Below, in pieces: positions 60,219 through 64,000 of a stretch of 64,000 nucleotides of DNA (positions are counted from its first letter, which is position 1; each line of letters opens with the position of its first letter). This stretch comes from SAR202 cluster bacterium bin90 (GTDB lineage: Bacteria > Chloroflexota > Dehalococcoidia > Lucifugimonadales > JADFKI01): positions 20,569 to 84,568 of the forward strand of contig MPND01000015.1 of assembly GCA_002238855.1 (NCBI GenBank), read 5' to 3'. The notes under the pieces are model-generated. The model had not been told where the DNA came from, made no database searches, and saw nothing but the letters and a program-made list of their open reading frames with translations. The position numbers and the translations under genes were made by a program.

Positions 60219-60980
60219 TCAATGGTATAAGGTAGACCTGCTTACAGGTATCTCGGCCAATGTGGATCTTGACTGCATCAGGGATAGCACGGCACGTTCC
60301 GACTCATCATCGCAATGAGGCGATAGAATCACCTCATGCATCATCCTGTACAGATTCACATTCACAAATATCCCATTCTCTATCCGTATGGGCTTTGTGA
60401 TTTCGCCAGTCGATTCATTCATAATCGTCACGTCGTCAAGCAAGTTTGTGATGAGACGAAACTCCTTCTCGCCTTCAAAGGAAGGATGCTTCAAAGTGGC
60501 CATCTCTATTGCCGACCATTGACTGCCGCGCTCCAAAGACTGGGCGCGATTCTCTTCGTCCTTGTCATGGTCGATGTAGCGAACCATGCCTCCCTGTACA
60601 TGCGAAAATGCCATATCAAGGCTGTTTCTTAGAGAAGCAAACGTCGTCCTAATCGCAACTCCCTGCTTGGCATAGGCATCCCACATTAGAGAGTTCTCGT
60701 ATTCGTGAATATGCCAGCAATTGACTGCGATAACGAGACGATTCACGTCTTCGAATGAACCAATCTTCTCCTCCTTATCAGGTGTAGATAAGGACTTCCG
60801 GATGTGATTCGCGGTACCTTGTGGCAGGCTACCCTCACGAGTGTCAACCAATTTGTCCAATTGACAAAAGAATAGCGACCGGTCTTCTATCAATGATCGC
60901 AACTTCCGCAGCGACAGATACCGCCAGAGTATTGCATCGTCAGAAGGTTCAATCAATGACGGTTCAGTATTTTCATACAT
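60219..60980 (-). CDS. DUF2971-family protein
   Basis: 253 aa. The family pattern is clear: LWRYLSLRKLRSLIEDRSLFFCQLDKLVDTREGS at the start, VNCWHIHEYENSLMWDAYAKQGVAIRT in the middle, and KHPSFEGEKEFRL. DUF2971 proteins are soluble, of unknown function, and often sit in variable or defence-related regions. It lies alone within a zone of degenerate repeats, with codon use less GC-rich than its neighbours, which fits acquisition by transfer. Confidence 0.8.
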   Translation of the reverse strand: MYENTEPSLIEPSDDAILWRYLSLRKLRSLIEDRSLFFCQLDKLVDTREGSLPQGTANHIRKSLSTPDKEEKIGSFEDVNRLVIAVNCWHIHEYENSLMWDAYAKQGVAIRTTFASLRNSLDMAFSHVQGGMVRYIDHDKDEENRAQSLERGSQWSAIEMATLKHPSFEGEKEFRLITNLLDDVTIMNESTGEITKPIRIENGIFVNVNLYRMMHEVILSPHCDDESERAVLSLMQSRSTLAEIPVSRSTLYH

Positions 60981-61003
60981 AAGCCCAAATGCCCTTGATT
61001 TCC

Positions 61004-61126
61004 GGCTTCAGCGGCTCCAACCACTTATACTCCCGCTTCTACAGCACTGCGGAAACCACAGGCAACAGAAGTCTTATCAGCGGCACCAAAACAATGTTCG
61101 CTATGGCCATCGACGTCCTAAACGGC
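61004..61126 (+). pseudogene. Third decayed copy of the M20 peptidase C-terminus (unit D)
   Basis: The frame gives GFSGSNHLYSRFYSTAETTG then RSLISGTKTMFAMAIDVLNG. The intact peptidase has GFNGSHPDDDPMLSRAHGTDESIGISSLISGTK, MLALAIDILNG. The zinc-ligand histidine is lost. Confidence 0.75.
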
Positions 61127-61401
61127 ACCTTCGACCAACGCGTCTTACGATTTCCGCGCAGACGGGAATCGAGAGAGCGTTAAACAAGGCGCATTTACTC
61201 TCCGACGTTCTGAATGGAGAGATTCGGCGTGAAAAACACGCAGCCGCCCCTACATCTCTAGGGTCCTCACCGCCGCCGCAACTCCACCCGCGCAAGCTCA
61301 ATCGCCAGCCGCACATCCTTCGCATCCAACCGAACACCGACCGCAGCGACAGCCCTGCTTGCCGCGAGAACCACCGTATGTGGGCGGCCGGCTATACCTG
61401 C
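61127..61401. other. Intergenic zone with repeat and gene remnants
   Basis: It holds a poor copy of the CGTC-ATTCCCGC palindromic repeat (61146-61168) and a remnant of the reductase gene (61271-61327). Nothing else is recognised. Confidence 0.5.
61271..61327 (-). pseudogene. Remnant of the reductase gene at 62519-63442 with an internal deletion
   Basis: 61273-61293 matches 62546-62566 and 61289-61327 matches 62685-62723 (39 nt, one mismatch by eye). The two parts are fused at the shared CGCGC, so about 120 nt were lost between short direct repeats. Confidence 0.75.
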
Positions 61402-62355
61402 CTAACTGACCTTGGCGAGCTTGGTGAAGCTGCGGAGTTCTTTGGGCGGGTCCATGCGGCTGCCGCGTATGGTGTAGGAGACCTCGCCGACGTATATGTT
61501 GCCGTGGCTGTCAACTCCCATGCCGTGCGGAGCTATGAACGCGCCGGACTCCTCGCCTTCGTCATCCGCGCCGAGCAGTGCAAGTCGTCTGCCGCTGTTG
61601 TCGTAGATGGTCACGCGGTGTCCATGTCGAGGCGGCGTAGGGTCGGCCTGGGTCGCGCCAGGTAGTTCACCCACGTATATATTGTCGTCCGGCCCGATGG
61701 TCATGCCGTTAGGCATATGTATATTGTTCCAAACGTCCAGGACGTTTCCGTCTGCGTCGAAGACCTGTATCCGGTGCGCCTCGCGGTCCGCGACCAGCAC
61801 GCGGTCATCGTTGTCCACCGCGATATTGTGTGGGCGCAGGAACTCGCCCGGATCTATGCCGGGGCCGCCCCAGCTTTTGACATACTCGCCTTCGCCCGTG
61901 TACTTGTGGACGTTGAAGTTGCCGTAGCCGTCGGAAATGTATATGTGGCCGGTCTTCCTGGACACCGCGGCGTGAGTGGGCCTGTTAAACGGCTCTCCCT
62001 TCCATATTTCGGAGGACACGCCCGATGTGCCGATGGTCATTAGCAGTTCGCCCTCGCGGGTGAATTTGGTGATAGTGTGTATGCCGTCGTCCACGCAGTA
62101 GATGGTGTCCTCGGGACCGACGTATATGCCGTGCGTGCGGTTGCCAAATATGCCCTTCCCGAATCCGCGGACGAAGGCGCCGTCCTGCCCAAATACCATA
62201 ACCGGGTAGTCCGGATTCCGGCTGAATGCGTAAACATCGTCCTGCGAGTCCACCGCCACGCCCGGCGTCTCGATAAGCCTCGCGCCCTCCGGCATCTTGT
62301 GCCAGTCAATTATGTGCTCGTACCTGAAGTCGCCTTCACCGATTATCGCACCCAT
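61402..62355 (-). CDS. NHL-repeat / peptidyl-hydroxyglycine lyase-like beta-propeller protein
   Basis: 317 aa from the ATG of MGAIIGEGDF, preceded by a perfect AAGGAGG; a TTG 18 nt upstream lies before that site. Propeller blades repeat the pattern VDSQDDVYAFSRNPDYPVMVF, GPEDTIYCVDDGIHTITKF, GHIYISDGYGNFNVHKY, DDRVLVADREAHRIQVF, DDNIYVGE. No signal peptide, so a cytoplasmic propeller is likely. Such proteins are frequent next to sugar-acid or amino-acid-derivative enzymes in this lineage, but their activity is unknown. Confidence 0.8.
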   Translation of the reverse strand: MGAIIGEGDFRYEHIIDWHKMPEGARLIETPGVAVDSQDDVYAFSRNPDYPVMVFGQDGAFVRGFGKGIFGNRTHGIYVGPEDTIYCVDDGIHTITKFTREGELLMTIGTSGVSSEIWKGEPFNRPTHAAVSRKTGHIYISDGYGNFNVHKYTGEGEYVKSWGGPGIDPGEFLRPHNIAVDNDDRVLVADREAHRIQVFDADGNVLDVWNNIHMPNGMTIGPDDNIYVGELPGATQADPTPPRHGHRVTIYDNSGRRLALLGADDEGEESGAFIAPHGMGVDSHGNIYVGEVSYTIRGSRMDPPKELRSFTKLAKVS

Positions 62356-62370
62356 GCCCGCGCCTCCTTG

Positions 62371-62398
62371 CAATGTGGTAAGTGTAATGTGGTAATTG
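62371..62398. repeat. 14-nt tandem direct repeat upstream of the NHL gene
   Basis: CAATGTGGTAAGTG is followed at once by TAATGTGGTAATTG (12 of 14 identical). It lies directly before the ribosome site of the NHL gene on the minus strand. It may be an operator or simply slippage. Confidence 0.4.
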
Positions 62399-62518
62399 TT
62401 CGGGTTGGATGGTACTTCAGGCGCACGACGCAGTCAAACGGGAAGAACCATCGAGCGTGCCTTTGCTGTAACTACCATGCCGAGAGCCAGTCGCCGCCGC
62501 TGTCCTCGTGTTGTCGTC

Positions 62519-63442
62519 CTAGCGCCCGGACACGCCTCCACTCCCCCGCCGCAACTCCACCCGCGCCCGCTCCTCCTGCACCTGCACAATCGCCGACCCG
62601 CCCAGATGCCCTATCCCCGCAGCAACCGCCGCCACATATTTTTGATCAACAGCAGCAGCTATGTCAGCCGGCACATCCACCTCACGCGCAAGCTCAGTCG
62701 CCAGCCGCACATCCTTCGCATCCGATCTCACGAACGCGAACCCCGCCGGATCGAAGTCCCGGTCGAACACCGACTCATACCTGCCAATCTTCGGACTCGA
62801 CGCAGATCCCACAGCCATCACCGCCGCCAGCGTCTCCAGTTCCACACCCGCCTTCAGCCCAATCGTGAGCGCCTCCGCCACCACGCTGAAAGTCGTATGC
62901 GCCACAAGATTGTTGCACAGCTTGACAGTCGCCCCCGCCCCCACAGGCCCACAGTGAAAGATCAAATCCGGATCAGCGATCGCCTCCAGCACAGGCCGCA
63001 CCTGCTCCAGCGTCTCAGGATCACCCCCCGCCATCACAGTCAGCACACCCCGGTCCGCAGAGTCACCCCCCGACCCCTTGCTCACCGGCGCATCAATGTA
63101 TTCGATCCCTCTCTCTGCGCAGACCGCATGCAACTTCCGCACCATACTCGGCGAGTTCGTCGCCAGGTCTATGTACACCGCTCCCGCCGCAGCCCCATCC
63201 AGCACGCCCTGCTCCCCGCTCACCACCGCCTCCACCTCCAGCGGCCCCGGCAACGACCCCAATACCACATCGCTCCCCCGCGCCGCATCAGCCGGCGTCT
63301 CCGCCCAAACCGCCCCCGCTTCCAGCAGGTCCGTCGCCGCCTTCGGGCTGACGTCGTGAACCTTGGTCACGTGCCCCGCATTCACCACATTCATCGCCAT
63401 CGGCTTCCCGATGTTCCCCAGCCCGATAAACCCGACATTCAT
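62519..63442 (-). CDS. 3-hydroxyisobutyrate / tartronate semialdehyde reductase-like dehydrogenase
   Basis: 307 aa beta-hydroxyacid dehydrogenase. NADP-binding MNVGFIGLGNIGKPMA, substrate loop VSKGSGGDSADRGVL (family DAPVSGG...), and catalytic lysine in GAGATVKLCNNL. The GarR/MmsB group oxidises 3-hydroxyisobutyrate or reduces tartronate semialdehyde to glycerate. It lies between the fourth enolase-superfamily enzyme and an NHL gene, so a sugar-acid route ending in glycerate is reasonable. The C-terminal tail (ELRRGSGGVSGR) is low-complexity. Confidence 0.9.
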   Translation of the reverse strand: MNVGFIGLGNIGKPMAMNVVNAGHVTKVHDVSPKAATDLLEAGAVWAETPADAARGSDVVLGSLPGPLEVEAVVSGEQGVLDGAAAGAVYIDLATNSPSMVRKLHAVCAERGIEYIDAPVSKGSGGDSADRGVLTVMAGGDPETLEQVRPVLEAIADPDLIFHCGPVGAGATVKLCNNLVAHTTFSVVAEALTIGLKAGVELETLAAVMAVGSASSPKIGRYESVFDRDFDPAGFAFVRSDAKDVRLATELAREVDVPADIAAAVDQKYVAAVAAGIGHLGGSAIVQVQEERARVELRRGSGGVSGR

Positions 63443-63506
63443 TGCCTTCTCCCGCGCAGAAGCCTACCCCTCGACATCTCATCCTCCCCCATCCTGTCAA
63501 TCGTCG

Positions 63507-63998
63507 TTAGTTCCCCTCCCAGTACCGCCCATACCGCTCCACTACAGCCTCATTCAACACCGCCCCAAGTCCTACGCCATCCGGCATCCAAAGCCTGCCC
63601 CCCTCCACGCGCTCATACGGCTCCACCAGCTCCGCCCGCCAGTCCGCCTCGTACACCGCGTGCTCCAGATGTATCGCACCCGGCATCGCCGCCGTCGCGT
63701 GCCCGCCGCCAATCAGCGACACAGGCCCAGTCGGACTGTGCAGCGATACATCGCCGCCAGCCTCCATTGCCGCCAACCCCGACGCCCGCGCCTCCGCAAG
63801 CCCGCCGCAATGCTTCACATCCGGCATCACCACATTCAGCGCGCCCGACTCCACCACCGACCTGAAGAACTCGCGCCCATACCCAGACTCGCCGCCAGCC
63901 GTTATCATCGACACCTCCTGCGCAATCTCCGCCAGCTCCTCCGCATCCCTCGTCGGCTCCACAGGCTCCTCGAACCACCCGATATTAGACTTCGCAAG
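63507..63998 (-). CDS. Enolase-superfamily (MR/MLE) enzyme, 5' truncated by the window edge
   Basis: The frame is open to the edge; it begins within the barrel at SNIGWFEEPVEPT, whose glutamate is a metal ligand, and continues with TAGGESGYGREF (next ligand), MPDVKHCGGL and a final C-terminal capping portion. A GTG at 63962 is internal. Gap to the reductase is 64 nt and includes a copy of the CCATCCTGTC motif (63489). A sugar-acid dehydratase is likely, substrate unknown. Confidence 0.85.
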   Translation of the reverse strand, partial: LAKSNIGWFEEPVEPTRDAEELAEIAQEVSMITAGGESGYGREFFRSVVESGALNVVMPDVKHCGGLAEARASGLAAMEAGGDVSLHSPTGPVSLIGGGHATAAMPGAIHLEHAVYEADWRAELVEPYERVEGGRLWMPDGVGLGAVLNEAVVERYGRYWEGN

Positions 63999-64000
63999 CT

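Noticed and set aside
62396..63865. A 489-codon open frame on the plus strand
   Set aside because: It runs antisense to the reductase and the fourth enolase-superfamily gene; its product would be a monotonous Arg/Pro/His chain without any fold pattern, a normal by-product of GC-rich codon use.

Overview
The window reads like a chromosomal segment of an uncultivated Chloroflexota bacterium (Dehalococcoidia / SAR202-like); this is an inference from gene content and was not tested by phylogeny. The clues are several enolase-superfamily (mandelate racemase / muconate lactonizing) enzymes, CaiB/BaiF CoA-transferases, D-aminoacylase-type amidohydrolases, a CO/xanthine-dehydrogenase-type molybdenum hydroxylase, an 11-subunit complex I without NuoEFG, and a SUF operon with SufU. 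I saw no rRNA, tRNA, CRISPR array, phage or complete insertion sequence.

Layout. 1-8.2 kb: truncated HpcH/HpaI aldolase, a first enolase-superfamily enzyme, an NHL beta-propeller, three tandem Eis-type acetyltransferases and a second enolase-superfamily enzyme. 8.3-11.3 kb: four tandem, translationally coupled TauE/SafE transporters. 11.3-23 kb: two D-aminoacylase-like amidohydrolases, a large membrane glycosyltransferase with zinc ribbons and PA14-like domains, a double-length CoA-transferase, a third enolase-superfamily enzyme and a cyclase gene broken by a 73-nt insertion. 23-28.4 kb: molybdenum hydroxylase (three subunits) coupled to an SDR and a trehalose-phosphatase-like HAD enzyme. 28.6-30.2 kb: a strong promoter with a LexA-like palindrome, a small protein and FtsZ. 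30.2-37.2 kb: SUF operon on the minus strand (SufB-C-D-U, Rrf2 regulator, Rieske ferredoxin, SufS, second SufU). 37.3-42.8 kb: sugar/nucleoside catabolic operon. 42.8-44.9 kb: squalene/phytoene synthase and polyprenyl diphosphate synthase. 45.1-56.0 kb: nuoABCDHIJK-small gene-LMN. 56.1-59.4 kb: NAD kinase, NUDIX hydrolase, M20 peptidase, small protein. 59.4-61.4 kb: a decay zone with broken copies of the peptidase tail, the small protein and the later reductase gene. 61.4-64 kb: NHL protein, hydroxyisobutyrate/tartronate-semialdehyde-type reductase and a truncated fourth enolase-superfamily enzyme.

How it works together: the accessory genes suggest oxidation of sugar acids, amino acid derivatives and CoA-activated compounds, feeding electrons to a complex I that has no NADH-input module. 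The SUF operon supplies Fe-S clusters for complex I and the molybdenum hydroxylase. Several recent rearrangements are visible: tandem duplications, gene-tail remnants, dispersed palindromic elements between genes, and two broken reading frames.
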